From: Chryseobacterium daecheongense | Lineage (GTDB): Bacteria; Bacteroidota; Bacteroidia; Flavobacteriales; Weeksellaceae | Direction: 5' to 3' | Assembly: GCA_027920525.1 (NCBI GenBank) | Contig: CP115858.1 | Location: 1,736,001-1,800,000 of the forward strand | DNA length: 64,000 nt | Shown: positions 52,883-62,800 of the stretch, piece after piece | Numbering within the stretch: the stretch's first letter is position 1 | Layout: each line of letters begins with the position of its first letter | The notes under the pieces: model-generated | Database searches by the model: none | Told to the model about the DNA's origin: nothing | The model's input: the letters and a program-made list of their open reading frames with translations, nothing else | Translations under genes and position numbers: made by a program

Positions 52883-54112
52883 TTGAACTTTCCTTTATAT
52901 TTCTCTAGAAAAATAGCGTTTTCCAAAGATAACAAAAATAATCTTTCAAGGGTTATCATCTTCATAGGCAGGCTTTCTGTAGCTTTAGGAATCATTGTAT
53001 CATTGATTACCGTATCTACAGGATTTGGCTCAAAAAAAGCTATTAAAGAAAGACTGGCAGATTTCAGCGGACATATTACCGTAAAGTCCACACGATCCAA
53101 TTCTTCATACAATACTTCTGTGCTTGATAAGCAGGGATTAAATATTCAGAAAATAAAAGCACTTCCGGATGTTGAAAGTGTTCAGAAATATGCTATGGTT
53201 ACAGGAATTATGCGGAATGAGCATAATTTTGCAGGCATTATTTTCAAAGGTGTAGGCAAGGACTTTGACAGTGCCCGTTTTAAAAAATTTCTCGTTGCCG
53301 GCACAACACCCAAAGTAACAGAGGTCGGCTATAACCATGGGGTAACTATTTCACAAAAGATCGCGAATGACCTTCATTTAAAAGTGAAAGACAGTATTGT
53401 TACCATATTTTCAAAGGCGGATCAGAAACCTATTTATCGAAAATTTGAAGTTGTGGGAATTTACCGAACGGACATTAAAATGATTGATGAACAATTTGTG
53501 ATCGGTGGAATCAACCATGTGAGAAAAATTCAGGATATGAAACCGGATGACATTGGTGGTCTGGATATCTTCTTTAAAAATGTAAATGATATCGATAGTG
53601 ATTTCCCGGAAATTGAAAAGCTTATCGGCTATAAAAATTATGCGGAAAAAGCAACAGAAAAATTCCCACAGATTACAGACTGGATCAGCATTTTTGACAC
53701 TAATATTGCATTGATCATTATTATCATGCTTATTGTGGTCATCATTAATATCATCATGGTTCTTTTGATCCTTATCATTGAAAGGACGAATTCAATCGGT
53801 CTCTTAAAAACTTTAGGAGCTAGTAATTCCCAGATCAGGGCTACATTTATTAATTATACCTTAATAATAATGGTTCCGGGGCTTTTATACGGAAATATTA
53901 TAGGCCTTGGTCTCTTACTTTTACAGAAGTTTTTTGGAATTATAAAGCTGAATCCTGAAAATTATTATGTAAGTACAGTTCCCGTAGACCTTAATCCTAT
54001 TGCTATTATTTCAATCTCTGTAGGAATTTTAATTATATCGGCACTGGCATTGATCGTTCCAAGTTATCTGATCAGCAAGATTTCACCGGTTAAAGCGATC
54101 AAATACAATTAA
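52883..54112 (+). CDS. ABC transporter permease, LolC/LolE/MacB type
   Basis: 409 residues if started at TTG 52883 (the SLNFPLYFSRKIAFSKDN region); the frame is open from TTG 52814, but that start would overlap the muramidase signal peptide. One N-terminal helix (SVALGIIVSLITVSTGFG), a ~220-residue periplasmic domain and three C-terminal helices form the FtsX/LolE fold. It is probably part of lipoprotein release or a related export complex. The ATPase gene is not adjacent. The start codon is the least certain part. Confidence 0.75.
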   Translation: MNFPLYFSRKIAFSKDNKNNLSRVIIFIGRLSVALGIIVSLITVSTGFGSKKAIKERLADFSGHITVKSTRSNSSYNTSVLDKQGLNIQKIKALPDVESVQKYAMVTGIMRNEHNFAGIIFKGVGKDFDSARFKKFLVAGTTPKVTEVGYNHGVTISQKIANDLHLKVKDSIVTIFSKADQKPIYRKFEVVGIYRTDIKMIDEQFVIGGINHVRKIQDMKPDDIGGLDIFFKNVNDIDSDFPEIEKLIGYKNYAEKATEKFPQITDWISIFDTNIALIIIIMLIVVIINIIMVLLILIIERTNSIGLLKTLGASNSQIRATFINYTLIIMVPGLLYGNIIGLGLLLLQKFFGIIKLNPENYYVSTVPVDLNPIAIISISVGILIISALALIVPSYLISKISPVKAIKYN

Positions 54113-54209
54113 TTTCAGATTGTTTATTCTTTCCAATTGAGGTAATATACTTTATCTGTTAATAGTTCATTTTACATGTGGCCAAACTTCATAAATAATT
54201 TTAAAGCTG

Positions 54210-54217
54210 TATCTTTG
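54210..54217 (+). promoter_or_regulatory. -7 box of the cysteine/cystathionine synthase gene
   Basis: TATCTTTG, a full TAnnTTTG match, 20 bp upstream of ATG 54237. Confidence 0.55.
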
Positions 54218-54236
54218 CAAGGCTTATAAATTATGT

Positions 54237-55220
54237 ATGAAATACGCAAAAAATATTCTTGAAACTATCGGAAATACTCCATTAGTAAAACTTAACAAAG
54301 TTTTGGGCGAGGATTTCCCTGCATTAGTTTTAGCCAAAGTAGAAACTTTCAACCCGGGAAATTCTGTAAAAGACAGAATGGCCGTTAAAATGATCGAAGA
54401 TGCCGAAAAAGACGGCAGATTAAAACCGGGCGGAACAATCATTGAAGGAACTTCCGGAAATACAGGAATGGGATTAGCTCTTGCCGCTATCATCAAGGGG
54501 TACAAATGTATTTTTGTAACCAATTCCAAACAATCTAAAGAAAAATGTGATATTTTACGTGCTGTAGGAGCAGAAGTTATTGTTTGTCCTACAGATGTGA
54601 AGCCTACGGACCCTCGTTCTTATTATTCGGTTTCAAAAAGATTAGCTAAAGAAACTGAAAACGGATGGTATGTGAATCAATATGATAATTTATCCAACCG
54701 AGCAGCACATTATGAATCTACTGCTCCTGAAATCTGGGAACAAACAGAAGGAAAACTTACTCATTTTGTAGTCGGAGCCGGAACAGGAGGAACCATTACA
54801 GGATGTGGAACGTTCTTCAAAGAAAAAAATGAAAATATAAAAGTAATTGGTGTTGATACTTATGGTTCTATTTTAAAAGAATTCCATGAGACCGGTGAAC
54901 TTCACTATGATCACGCATATACTTACATTACTGAAGGAATCGGAGAAGATATTATTCCTGAAAACTATGATATGTCGGTTATCGATCATTTTGAAAAAGT
55001 AACGGATAAAGATGGTGCCATTTATGCAAGAAAGCTTGCAAAAGAAGAAGGGATTTTCTGTGGATATTCAGCAGGAAGTGCTATATCGGCATTGGTACAA
55101 ATGAAAGATCAGTTTACCAAAGATGACGTGATTGTTGTTTTACTCCATGACCATGGTTCAAGATATGTAGGTAAAATCTACAATGATGAATGGATGAAGG
55201 AAATGGGCTGGCTAGACTAA
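54237..55220 (+). CDS. PLP-dependent cysteine synthase / cystathionine beta-synthase family enzyme
   Basis: 327 residues, fold type II. The PLP Lys is in NPGNSVKDRMA, the substrate loop is EGTSGNTGMGLA, the phosphate loop is GAGTGGTITG and the C-terminal Ser is in CGYSAGSA. The GVDTYGS, EGIGEDIIPEN and NDEWMKEMGWL stretches resemble the catalytic core of cystathionine beta-synthases more than CysK, but no regulatory CBS domain is present. It could make cysteine or cystathionine. It is monocistronic with a strong terminator. Confidence 0.85.
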   Translation: MKYAKNILETIGNTPLVKLNKVLGEDFPALVLAKVETFNPGNSVKDRMAVKMIEDAEKDGRLKPGGTIIEGTSGNTGMGLALAAIIKGYKCIFVTNSKQSKEKCDILRAVGAEVIVCPTDVKPTDPRSYYSVSKRLAKETENGWYVNQYDNLSNRAAHYESTAPEIWEQTEGKLTHFVVGAGTGGTITGCGTFFKEKNENIKVIGVDTYGSILKEFHETGELHYDHAYTYITEGIGEDIIPENYDMSVIDHFEKVTDKDGAIYARKLAKEEGIFCGYSAGSAISALVQMKDQFTKDDVIVVLLHDHGSRYVGKIYNDEWMKEMGWLD

Positions 55221-55230
55221 AAGGCAAATA

Positions 55231-55262
55231 AAAAAATCAGAGCGATCTGCTCTGATTTTTTT
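55231..55262. terminator. Bidirectional terminator
   Basis: 11-bp stem AAAATCAGAGC/GCTCTGATTTT around GATCT, with A and T runs on both sides. It is shared with the convergent YcxB-like gene. Confidence 0.85.
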
Positions 55263-55785
55263 ATTTAATATTTTTCTTTATTACCTGTTTCAATACGCTG
55301 TAATCTTGTTTACTCATTGACTTTTCAGGAAACATATAGTTGTATTTACCTTCCATCGAAATATAGTCTTCATGGGTTTCTGCAGTTACAAATTCACTCC
55401 ACCTGCTGAGTTCATGCTGCTCATTAAGATTAACATTGAAAGTTTCATTATTGAATCTTATCTCATAAATACCGGCATTCTCAAGTGATTTCAGATATCT
55501 TTTGACCTGTTTTTTCCATCTGGACACCTTATTGATGCTTACCGAAAGATATACAGCACAAAGAAGAAAAACAAAACTTATAAAATATAGAATTCCAAAG
55601 CTTTCTTTACTTAAATTTTCTTTTAAGGAAAATGTAATCAGAAAAATCAGAGCGACAACAATAGTGATAATGGTTTTACTTCTGGTCTCCGATGAGAAAA
55701 ACAAACTTCCCTGGTTTCCTTTAAAGTAGATCTCTTCAAAATCTTTTCTGTTTACATGTAGTCTGATCACTTTCTCGTCACCCAT
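55261..55785 (-). CDS. YcxB-like membrane protein
   Basis: 174 residues. Two membrane helices (TIITIVVALIFLITFSL and FGILYFISFVFLLCAVYL) sit after a short N-terminal strand region. The C-terminal beta-rich part (FNNETFNVNLNEQHELSRWSEF) matches YcxB-like proteins of unknown function. It lies downstream of the cbpM-like gene; a minus-strand -7 box TAGTTTTG at 55817-55824 may give it its own transcript. Confidence 0.7.
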   Translation of the reverse strand: MGDEKVIRLHVNRKDFEEIYFKGNQGSLFFSSETRSKTIITIVVALIFLITFSLKENLSKESFGILYFISFVFLLCAVYLSVSINKVSRWKKQVKRYLKSLENAGIYEIRFNNETFNVNLNEQHELSRWSEFVTAETHEDYISMEGKYNYMFPEKSMSKQDYSVLKQVIKKNIK

Positions 55786-55826
55786 TGTATAAAAAATTTA
55801 ATTTGTTTACAGATTGCAAAACTAAA

Positions 55827-56129
55827 TTAAATATCCTCATATCGATCACTTATTGCAGAAAGTTTGGCCAGTAAGTCTCTATTTTTTTGTTTAAGATCAG
55901 TCATTTTCTGAAGCATATCATTAATAACTTCTAAACCGGGAAGGTTTATTTCCAGATCATAATGCCAATTCGTGAATCTTTCAAAAGCAGGTAAATCTTC
56001 ATACATCAAATAGCGCACATCATTTTCAGTCTGTACCTCAAGTAAGCCGCAGTCTACCAGCTCATCAAAGAAAGCAATTTCTATATTATATATTTTTACG
56101 AGTTCTTCCCGTGATATTCTTTCTTCCAT
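55827..56129 (-). CDS. cbpM: Chaperone modulator CbpM
   Basis: A 100-residue MerR-like helical protein (ISREELVKIYNIEIAFFDEL, then a coiled-coil tail). It starts 3 bp after the DnaJ-family gene. In E. coli CbpM binds the J-domain protein CbpA and restrains it; the adjacent pair here fits the same role. Length is normal. Confidence 0.85.
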   Translation of the reverse strand: MEERISREELVKIYNIEIAFFDELVDCGLLEVQTENDVRYLMYEDLPAFERFTNWHYDLEINLPGLEVINDMLQKMTDLKQKNRDLLAKLSAISDRYEDI

Positions 56130-56132
56130 GAT

Positions 56133-57047
56133 CTAAGAATTTTTAAGTTGTTCAAAAAGTTCTTTTTGTTTCTCAGTAAGGTTTGTTGGCAACTTCACTT
56201 CATATGTTACGAACAGGTCTCCAAATTGACCTTCTTTCTTATATACGGGAAACCCTTTTCCTTTCAACCTCACCGTTAATCCACTTTGAGTCTCAGGTTT
56301 AACCTTTAAATTAACGCTTCCGTCCAGGGTATTTACTTTTACATCACCACCCAAAACAGCTGTATAAAGATCAATAGTAACTTTCGTTTTAAGATCATCT
56401 CCTACCCTCTCAAAATCAGGATCAGGTGAGATATTAAATGTAATGTACAAATCTCCCGAAGGACCTCCATTGATACCGGGGTTTCCGTGACCTTTTAATT
56501 TGATCTGTTGACCATCATAAACTCCGGCGGGAATTGTAATCCGCACTTTTTTGCCATTAATCTCAAACGTTTGGGGATGTGTTTTGGCAGCATCTCTAAG
56601 ATGTAAATTAAGCTCAGCCTGTACATCCTGTCCTTTAAATTTCCCGGAAGCACTCCCTCGGGAGCTTCTTCCGAAACCTCCGCCTTGTCCAAACATACTC
56701 TGGAAAAAATCTGAAAAATCCTCTCCTTCTCCAAAATCTGCACCGGAGAATCCACCACTGTAACCTTGCCCTTGATTTTGATAATGTCTTTGTTGCTGCT
56801 GAGCCTTTTCATATTCCTCCCCATGTTTCCAGTTTTCTCCGTACTTATCATATTTGCTTCGGTTTTCCGGATTACTGAGAACCTCATTCGCTTCATTCAG
56901 TTCCTTGAATTTTCTCTCAGCCTCTTTGTCATCGGGATTAAGATCGGGATGTAATTTCCGAGCCAGCTTTCGGTATGCTTTTTTGATATCTTCCTGCGAT
57001 GCTTTTTTATCTACCCCCAGAATTTTATAGTAATCTATATAAGCCAT
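56133..57047 (-). CDS. cbpA: DnaJ-type co-chaperone CbpA
   Basis: 304 residues: J-domain at the N-terminus with the HPD motif ([10 protein letters not shown]), a Gly/Phe/Gln-rich linker (~75-130), and two C-terminal substrate-binding beta domains, with no zinc finger. That layout is CbpA rather than DnaJ. It delivers unfolded substrates to DnaK. cbpM follows. A -7 box TAAATTTG is at 57065-57072 on the minus strand. Confidence 0.93.
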   Translation of the reverse strand: MAYIDYYKILGVDKKASQEDIKKAYRKLARKLHPDLNPDDKEAERKFKELNEANEVLSNPENRSKYDKYGENWKHGEEYEKAQQQQRHYQNQGQGYSGGFSGADFGEGEDFSDFFQSMFGQGGGFGRSSRGSASGKFKGQDVQAELNLHLRDAAKTHPQTFEINGKKVRITIPAGVYDGQQIKLKGHGNPGINGGPSGDLYITFNISPDPDFERVGDDLKTKVTIDLYTAVLGGDVKVNTLDGSVNLKVKPETQSGLTVRLKGKGFPVYKKEGQFGDLFVTYEVKLPTNLTEKQKELFEQLKNS

Positions 57048-57119
57048 AGAAACGTTTATTTACTCAAATTTAAAAAATTTAACCCTGAAAATTATACAAT
57101 AATATGTTAAAAATAAGCC

Positions 57120-57127
57120 TATCTTTG
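57120..57127 (+). promoter_or_regulatory. -7 box of the dicarboxylate symporter gene
   Basis: TATCTTTG, a full TAnnTTTG match, 15 bp before ATG 57142. This implies a very short leader. A divergent -7 box for cbpA lies at 57065-57072. Confidence 0.55.
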
Positions 57128-57141
57128 GTAAAAAGCAATAC

Positions 57142-58347
57142 ATGAAAGAAGTATTTAAAAACTACTCTGGAATTTTATTTTTACTCTTGGGAATCATAGT
57201 TGGAAGTATTATCGGGATCACTGCTCCCGATTTTGTAGGCTATATAAAACCGCTTGGGGACATTTTCCTTAATTTACTTTTTGTAAGCGTTGTTCCATTG
57301 GTATTTTTTGCTGTGTCTAATTCTATAGCATCTTTAGAGCAACAATCAAAATTTGGAAAGATCATTGCGATGATGTCGTTTACCTTTCTATTTTTTATAT
57401 TAACAGCAGCTGTTTTTACCATTATTGCGGTTTATCTTTTTCCTATGTCTCCTATTTCAGGAAGTTCACAGATCATTTCTGAAGGTAATGACAATGAAAC
57501 CTGGGGAAACAGGATTGTAAGCTTCTTTACAGTTGGTGAATTCACAGAGCTGTTTTCCAGAAAGAATATGCTCGCCCTGCTAATATTTGCTTTTTTAACA
57601 GGTTTTGCGGCAAGAAAAACCGGAGAAACCGGCCAGCCATTCAGGCTTTTCCTTGCTTCAGGATACGAAGTCATGAAAGAGCTGCTTTTACTGGTTATGA
57701 AGCTTGCTCCGATCGGGCTCGGGGCTTATTTTGCCTATCAGGTTGCTACTGTGGGTCCACAGCTTTTTGGTTTTTACGGAAAGCCACTAGGTATCTACTA
57801 CATCGTGGGAACCATCTATTTCTTTTTATTTTTCACACTATATACCTTCATGGCCAACGGGCAAAAAGGGGTCAAGGATTTCTGGACGAATGCGCCCTAT
57901 CCTACGCTAACTGCTCTAAGTACCTGCAGTAGCTTTGCAACAATGCCTGCAAATTTGCAAGCAGCTTCGAAGATCGGAATACCAAGTTCTATTGCGAATC
58001 TCGTTATTCCGATTGGAACTACTTTACATAAAAACGGATCATCCATATCTTCAATCATCAAGATTTATGTCGCATTTCTAATTATCGGAAAAGATTTTTT
58101 TGAGCCTTCCAACCTGATTTTAGCTTTGGGAATTACGGTATTTGTAAGTATTGTTGAGGGCGGAATACCTAACGGTGGTTATATCGGTGAACTTCTGATG
58201 ATTTCTGTATATAAATTACCTCATGAAGCAATTCCTGCCGTAATGATTATCGGAACATTGGTAGATCCATTAGCTACCGTTCTAAATGCCGTAGGAAATG
58301 TTGTTGCCGCCATGTTTGTAAACAGGTTCATAAAGGTAGATGGTTGA
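57142..58347 (+). CDS. Dicarboxylate/amino acid:cation symporter (SDF/DAACS family)
   Basis: A 401-residue inner-membrane symporter with eight-helix plus re-entrant-loop topology. The Ser-rich hairpin SSFATMP and the conserved region IPIGTTLHKNGS are the usual substrate- and cation-binding sites; EGGIPNGG and DPLATVLNAVGN form the second hairpin and helix 8. Likely substrates are glutamate, aspartate or C4-dicarboxylates. It is monocistronic. Confidence 0.92.
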   Translation: MKEVFKNYSGILFLLLGIIVGSIIGITAPDFVGYIKPLGDIFLNLLFVSVVPLVFFAVSNSIASLEQQSKFGKIIAMMSFTFLFFILTAAVFTIIAVYLFPMSPISGSSQIISEGNDNETWGNRIVSFFTVGEFTELFSRKNMLALLIFAFLTGFAARKTGETGQPFRLFLASGYEVMKELLLLVMKLAPIGLGAYFAYQVATVGPQLFGFYGKPLGIYYIVGTIYFFLFFTLYTFMANGQKGVKDFWTNAPYPTLTALSTCSSFATMPANLQAASKIGIPSSIANLVIPIGTTLHKNGSSISSIIKIYVAFLIIGKDFFEPSNLILALGITVFVSIVEGGIPNGGYIGELLMISVYKLPHEAIPAVMIIGTLVDPLATVLNAVGNVVAAMFVNRFIKVDG

Positions 58348-58424
58348 GAAGTTACTATAATTTTTAAGAGGAATACTCAAAATTAGTTTCTATCACTCTC
58401 TCTGATTTTACAGATCAGCTAGAG

Positions 58425-58808
58425 TTATTCGCTGCGTTTTACCGGTTCCAAATTTTTGTATTCTTCAGGAGTAAAAAGCTTGTAATGTACTTTAAATGTT
58501 TTTCCTAAAGGTGTTTCCAGAGAAAAACCACCTGGTCCGAAACCATCTACAACATCTAATGTAAAGTGAGAATATTTCCAATACTCAAACAAATCGCGAT
58601 CGATCCAAAATTCATGTCTGTTGACTGTACCTATCATAGCATCATTCATTCTTGGAAAAAACCCTCCTTTTTCAAAACATTGAGGCTGAGTACCTTCACA
58701 ACAACCGCCTGCCTGATAAAACATCAGGTCTCCATATTTTTCTTCTAGCTGCCAGATAACTTCAAGCGCTTTTTCCGTAGCAGATAACCTGGATATTTTG
58801 GGTTCCAT
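58425..58808 (-). CDS. DUF779 protein, partner of aldehyde dehydrogenase
   Basis: 127 residues from ATG 58808 (MEPKISRL); an upstream TTG at 58841 is less likely. The family core DLMFYQAGGCCEGTQPQCF carries the conserved Cys pair, and WKYSHFTLDVVDGFGPGGFSLET is typical of DUF779. Such genes regularly sit beside AldB/ExaC-type aldehyde dehydrogenases; their role is unknown. A hairpin at 58909-58930 lies between it and the dehydrogenase on the same strand. Confidence 0.88.
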   Translation of the reverse strand: MEPKISRLSATEKALEVIWQLEEKYGDLMFYQAGGCCEGTQPQCFEKGGFFPRMNDAMIGTVNRHEFWIDRDLFEYWKYSHFTLDVVDGFGPGGFSLETPLGKTFKVHYKLFTPEEYKNLEPVKRSE

Positions 58809-58908
58809 TTCTGTAGGTTTAAGTTGATTTTTATACTGCAATAAACTACCAATTTTTCATGTAAGATTGTTAGTAAAGATCATCATTTACTCTTAGAATT
58901 ATTCAAAA

Positions 58909-58930
58909 AACCTGACAAAAATGTCAGGTT
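58909..58930 (-). terminator. Terminator of the aldehyde dehydrogenase transcript
   Basis: Stem AACCTGACA/TGTCAGGTT, followed by a T run when read on the minus strand. It lies 167 bp after the dehydrogenase stop and ahead of the DUF779 gene. Confidence 0.75.
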
Positions 58931-59097
58931 ACCTAAACTTAAGTATTAATCATAGGATGGCGAAAAAATTCTCCTCATAAGTTTATTAATAATGGGCCTT
59001 ATGGAATGGATCGAAACATGATAGTATCAGATTAGGCCGGCCGTTTTGCTCCGCTTAAATAACGGAACAAACGGACATGCCCTGATGTTAAAAAAAA

Positions 59098-60627
59098 TTA
59101 AAAGAACCCTAATTTGTTTTTGTTGTAAGAGATCAACATATTTTTAGTCTGGCGATAATGGTCCAGCATCATTTTATGATTCTCCCTTCCAATTCCGGAT
59201 TGTTTGTATCCTCCAAAAGGTGCTCCTGCGGGATAAGAATGATACTGATTGACCCATACTCTTCCTGCCTGGATCTTACGGGGCACATTATACAATTGAT
59301 GTGCATCTCTTGTCCATACTCCTGCACCAAGACCATAAATCGTATCATTAGCAATCTTTATTGCTTCTTCCTCATCTTTAAAAGTGGTAAAAGCTAAAAC
59401 AGGCCCGAAAATTTCTTCCTGGAAAATCCTCATTCTATTGTTACCTTTGAAAATTGTGGGTTGAATGTAGTATCCATCTTCTAAACCTTCCCCGACATTA
59501 TTTACATCACCACCCACAAGAACTTCAGCACCTTCTTCTTTCCCTAATTTGATATAGGACAAAATTTTATCTTTCTGAATCTGAGAAGCCTGGGCACCCA
59601 TCATTACGGTTTTATCCAAAGGGTTTCCCACTTTAATCGCTTTTACCCGTTCAATTACTTTTGCTATAAAAGCATCAGCAATATCTTCCTGAACCAGTAA
59701 CCTTGAAGGACAAGTACAAATCTCTCCCTGATTAAGAGCAAAAAGAACAGCACCTTCAATAGCTTTATCCAAAAACTCATCATCCGCATCCATTACAGAG
59801 CTGAAGAAAACATTCGGAGACTTTCCTCCAAGTTCCAGGGTAACTGGAATGATATTTTCAGTTGCATACTGCATCACCAGACGTCCTGTAGCTGTAGAGC
59901 CTGTGAAAGCTGCTTTTGAAACTTTAGGATTGGTTACCAAAGCCCGGCCAAGCTCTGCCCCGAAACCGTTTACGATATTTACTACTCCGTCAGGTAGCAA
60001 ATCACCGATTATTTCCATTAAAACCATGATAGAAACAGGAGTACTTTCTGCCGGTTTTAATACTACGCAATTTCCAGCTGCCAATGCAGGGGCCAATTTC
60101 CAGATTGCCATTAATAAAGGAAAATTCCATGGAATGATTTGTGCGATAACTCCCAGGGGTTCATGTACGATAAGAGAAACGGTATCTTTATCCAATTCAT
60201 TGTGAGAGCCTTCTTCTGCACGGACTACAGAAGCGAAGTACCTGAAATGATCTACTGCTAAAGGTAAATCTGCAGCAAGAGTTTCCCTCACAGCTTTACC
60301 GTTGTCGATAGTTTCTACTGTTGCCAGGTATTCAAGGTTCTGCTCTATTCTGTCTGCAATCTTGTTTAAAATAATACTTCGTTCCGTTGAAGAGGTATCC
60401 TTCCAGGTTTGAAATGCCTTGTGAGCCGCGTCTACCGCTAATTCTAAATCTTCCTTGGAAGAATGAGCCGCTTGCGTGAAGTTTTTTCCGTTAACAGGAG
60501 AAACCACATCAAAATATTGTCCGTTCACCGGAGCTGTAAACTGACCATTAATATAATTATCATATTTACTTTTGAAATCAGGCCACTGTAAAACAGTTTT
60601 TGATTTTTGTTCTGTTATTGTGCTCAT
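59098..60627 (-). CDS. NAD-dependent aldehyde dehydrogenase (AldB/ExaC type)
   Basis: A 509-residue enzyme that oxidises acetaldehyde or similar aldehydes to acids. The catalytic Glu is in [11 protein letters not shown] and the catalytic Cys in [11 protein letters not shown], the Cys-rich form found in ExaC/AldB. The cofactor-binding region ([17 protein letters not shown]) and the C-terminal [15 protein letters not shown] are normal. DUF779 follows it and an AraC regulator gene is divergent, the usual module for induced aldehyde oxidation. Confidence 0.95.
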   Translation of the reverse strand: MSTITEQKSKTVLQWPDFKSKYDNYINGQFTAPVNGQYFDVVSPVNGKNFTQAAHSSKEDLELAVDAAHKAFQTWKDTSSTERSIILNKIADRIEQNLEYLATVETIDNGKAVRETLAADLPLAVDHFRYFASVVRAEEGSHNELDKDTVSLIVHEPLGVIAQIIPWNFPLLMAIWKLAPALAAGNCVVLKPAESTPVSIMVLMEIIGDLLPDGVVNIVNGFGAELGRALVTNPKVSKAAFTGSTATGRLVMQYATENIIPVTLELGGKSPNVFFSSVMDADDEFLDKAIEGAVLFALNQGEICTCPSRLLVQEDIADAFIAKVIERVKAIKVGNPLDKTVMMGAQASQIQKDKILSYIKLGKEEGAEVLVGGDVNNVGEGLEDGYYIQPTIFKGNNRMRIFQEEIFGPVLAFTTFKDEEEAIKIANDTIYGLGAGVWTRDAHQLYNVPRKIQAGRVWVNQYHSYPAGAPFGGYKQSGIGRENHKMMLDHYRQTKNMLISYNKNKLGFF

Positions 60628-60768
60628 ATCGTATTGTTTTTAATTTCTGTTAAGCCAAATTACATTTCCCCAATAAGAACAGATAGCATAATCCTACAAA
60701 AAAACTTCAAAATCGTATTCGCTAGGAATTTTATACTTTTTTAACAATACCTCGATTTTATATTTTCT

Positions 60769-60776
60769 TATATTTG
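60769..60776 (+). promoter_or_regulatory. -7 box of the AraC regulator gene
   Basis: TATATTTG, a full TAnnTTTG match, 28 bp upstream of ATG 60805. The 177-bp gap probably also holds the dehydrogenase promoter. Confidence 0.5.
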
Positions 60777-60804
60777 ATAGAATGGGTTTTAAAAATGTAT
60801 AGAA

Positions 60805-61728
60805 ATGAATGATAATAAGTTTTTATTAAATACTCCTGATCTGAAAAAAGAAAATCAGCTGATGAGCCTTGTTGAAAACCAAACGAAATTCAATCTCAAC
60901 AATTGTGAGTTCAGTATCTATGAAACCCATAAAACTGCTTTTGGTGTAAAACTTCATTTTGATACCATTGCATTTACCGCTATGCTGAGAGGAAAAAAGC
61001 ATATGAAACTGGAAAATAAAACAGGATATTTTGATTATTTTCCAGGAGAGAGCATACTGGTAGCACCAGGAGAAACAATGATTATTGATTTTCCTGAAGC
61101 TGATGAAACTCCATCACAATGTATTTCATTAAGTCTTAATCCTGATTTTATAGAAGATTCGCTTAACCATTTGAATTACACATTACCAAAGGTGGATGAA
61201 ACTTCTCAATGGAATATTCAGCTGGATGAGTATTTTCTATTCAATAATAAATCTCTGGCTTCCGCTACCAACAATATCATGAGGATCGCTATGGATGATA
61301 ATTCTCAAAAAGACATCATGGCTGATTTTGCCCTGAAGGAACTTTTGATAAGATTGATGCAGACCCAGGCCAGAGGTATGGTAGAGAAGAATATTGCAAA
61401 AAATAAATCGAGAATAGGTTTTGCCGTCGATTATATCAAAAAAAATCTTCATCAGAAACTTTCCATTGACAGCATTGCTAAACTTGCTTATGTCAGCAAA
61501 TCAAATTTCTTTAAAATGTTTAAAGATGAACTAGGTACTTCACCCAATGATTTCATTTTACAAGAGCGAATCAACCGGGCTAAAGAATTATTGGCTACTC
61601 AGAATAGCATTAAAGAAACCGCTTATCAAACAGGTTTTTCAGATACAAATTATTTTACAAGAGTATTCAAACAACTTGTGGGAGTAACACCAAAGACTTA
61701 TCAGAATAAGGTTATATTCTTTGAATAA
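60805..61728 (+). CDS. AraC-family regulator of the aldehyde dehydrogenase
   Basis: 307 residues. The N-terminal ~180 residues form a cupin-like AraC sensing domain (DYFPGESILVAPGETMIIDFPE). The C-terminal AraC HTH comprises LSIDSIAKLAYVSKSNFFKM and IKETAYQTGFSDTNYFTRVFKQLVGVTPKTYQ. It is divergent from the dehydrogenase gene and probably activates it in response to an alcohol or aldehyde. Confidence 0.9.
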   Translation: MNDNKFLLNTPDLKKENQLMSLVENQTKFNLNNCEFSIYETHKTAFGVKLHFDTIAFTAMLRGKKHMKLENKTGYFDYFPGESILVAPGETMIIDFPEADETPSQCISLSLNPDFIEDSLNHLNYTLPKVDETSQWNIQLDEYFLFNNKSLASATNNIMRIAMDDNSQKDIMADFALKELLIRLMQTQARGMVEKNIAKNKSRIGFAVDYIKKNLHQKLSIDSIAKLAYVSKSNFFKMFKDELGTSPNDFILQERINRAKELLATQNSIKETAYQTGFSDTNYFTRVFKQLVGVTPKTYQNKVIFFE

Positions 61729-61755
61729 AAATCTTATTTCTTTTAGAAATATGAC

Positions 61756-62748
61756 ATGAAACGACTATTCGCCTTCGCGACCATATTACTTTTCTCAAGT
61801 AGTAAATACAATTCCCAAACTTCTACAAACAAGTTTGAGATTTCATCCGATCTGGAGCAAATTTCCTTATGGGCAAAAAGCAATATGCCTGATCAACTAG
61901 GTAGTATAAACGCAGAAATGATAACTAATAAAGGGTCTGTCACTCATGTTTCTGATCCAAGGTTAATTATTCATCGACCTAAAAAACCAAATGGTATAGC
62001 CATTTTAGTCATTAGTGGTGGCGGATATGCTCACATAGAATTAGGAAAAGAAAGTACACCAACTGCGAATTGGTTAGCATCAGAAGGAGTAACTGCCTTT
62101 GAACTTATTTATAGATTGCCACAAGAAGGTTGGAAGACGACCAATGTTCCTTTTGAAGATGCACAAAGAGCTATGCGAATAATCAGAAGTTCAGCCAAAA
62201 ATTATGGTATAGATCCTCATAAAATTGGCATCTTAGGGTTCTCAGCCGGTGGACATTTAGCCGGAATGATTGCCACGCAACCTAATAAGATGTTTTATAA
62301 ACCCGTCGACGATATAGATTCTCTATCTGCAAGACCCGATTTTGTAGGATTGATTTATCCGGTTATTTCAATGCTTCCCCCGAATAATAAAACCCATGCT
62401 TTTAAGAGTATTCTTGGGAAAAATCCATCAACTTCCGAGGAAATAGAATTCTCTGTGGAAAGGCAGGTGAATAGTCAAACACCACCAACTTTATTAGCAC
62501 AAGCAATTGATGATCCTATTTCTCCTGTGGAGAATAGTATATTAATGGATGATGCATTAAAGAAGGTGAATGTTCCTGTTGAAATGCATTTGTTTAAGAA
62601 TGGAGGACATGGTTGGGGATTGGGAAAGAAAGGAAGTGAGGTTGCGGCGTGGCCGGGGATTTTTAGGGAGTGGATAGGAAATGGGAGCTTTAAGATACTT
62701 GAACACAACTGCTGTGATTTTAACAAAAAAAAGAGAATATTCTATTAA
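61756..62748 (+). CDS. Secreted alpha/beta hydrolase, acetyl-xylan-esterase/BD-FAE-like
   Basis: 330 residues with a short N-terminal signal-like segment (FAFATILLFSSSKYNSQ). The nucleophile elbow GILGFSAGGHLAG and the GGGYAHIE oxyanion region are those of carbohydrate esterase-like hydrolases; His in GGHGWG and Asp in AIDDPISP complete the triad. After the natural end near EWIGNG, the frame continues 21 residues into the terminator, so the tail may be a recent extension. The substrate is unknown. Confidence 0.8.
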   Translation: MKRLFAFATILLFSSSKYNSQTSTNKFEISSDLEQISLWAKSNMPDQLGSINAEMITNKGSVTHVSDPRLIIHRPKKPNGIAILVISGGGYAHIELGKESTPTANWLASEGVTAFELIYRLPQEGWKTTNVPFEDAQRAMRIIRSSAKNYGIDPHKIGILGFSAGGHLAGMIATQPNKMFYKPVDDIDSLSARPDFVGLIYPVISMLPPNNKTHAFKSILGKNPSTSEEIEFSVERQVNSQTPPTLLAQAIDDPISPVENSILMDDALKKVNVPVEMHLFKNGGHGWGLGKKGSEVAAWPGIFREWIGNGSFKILEHNCCDFNKKKRIFY

Positions 62749-62768
62749 GATAGCCTCTTTTTTTTTGT
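62727..62768 (+). terminator. Terminator overlapping the esterase stop codon
   Basis: Outer stem AAAAAAGAG/CTCTTTTTT with an inner CTAT/ATAG pairing and a long T run. Confidence 0.7.
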
Positions 62769-62800
62769 AATTTATAAAGCCAGTAGCAATAGGTATTTAC

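Noticed and set aside
51682..53112. Longer muramidase ORF starting at 53112
   Set aside because: The extra 78 residues precede a clear signal peptide and are antisense to the permease N-terminus; the ATG at 52878 is the better start.
56495..56896. A 133-codon minus-strand open frame
   Set aside because: It lies wholly inside cbpA in another frame, over the Gly/Gln-rich linker; composition explains the lack of stops.
59849..60205. A 118-codon plus-strand open frame
   Set aside because: Antisense to the aldehyde dehydrogenase with no family features.
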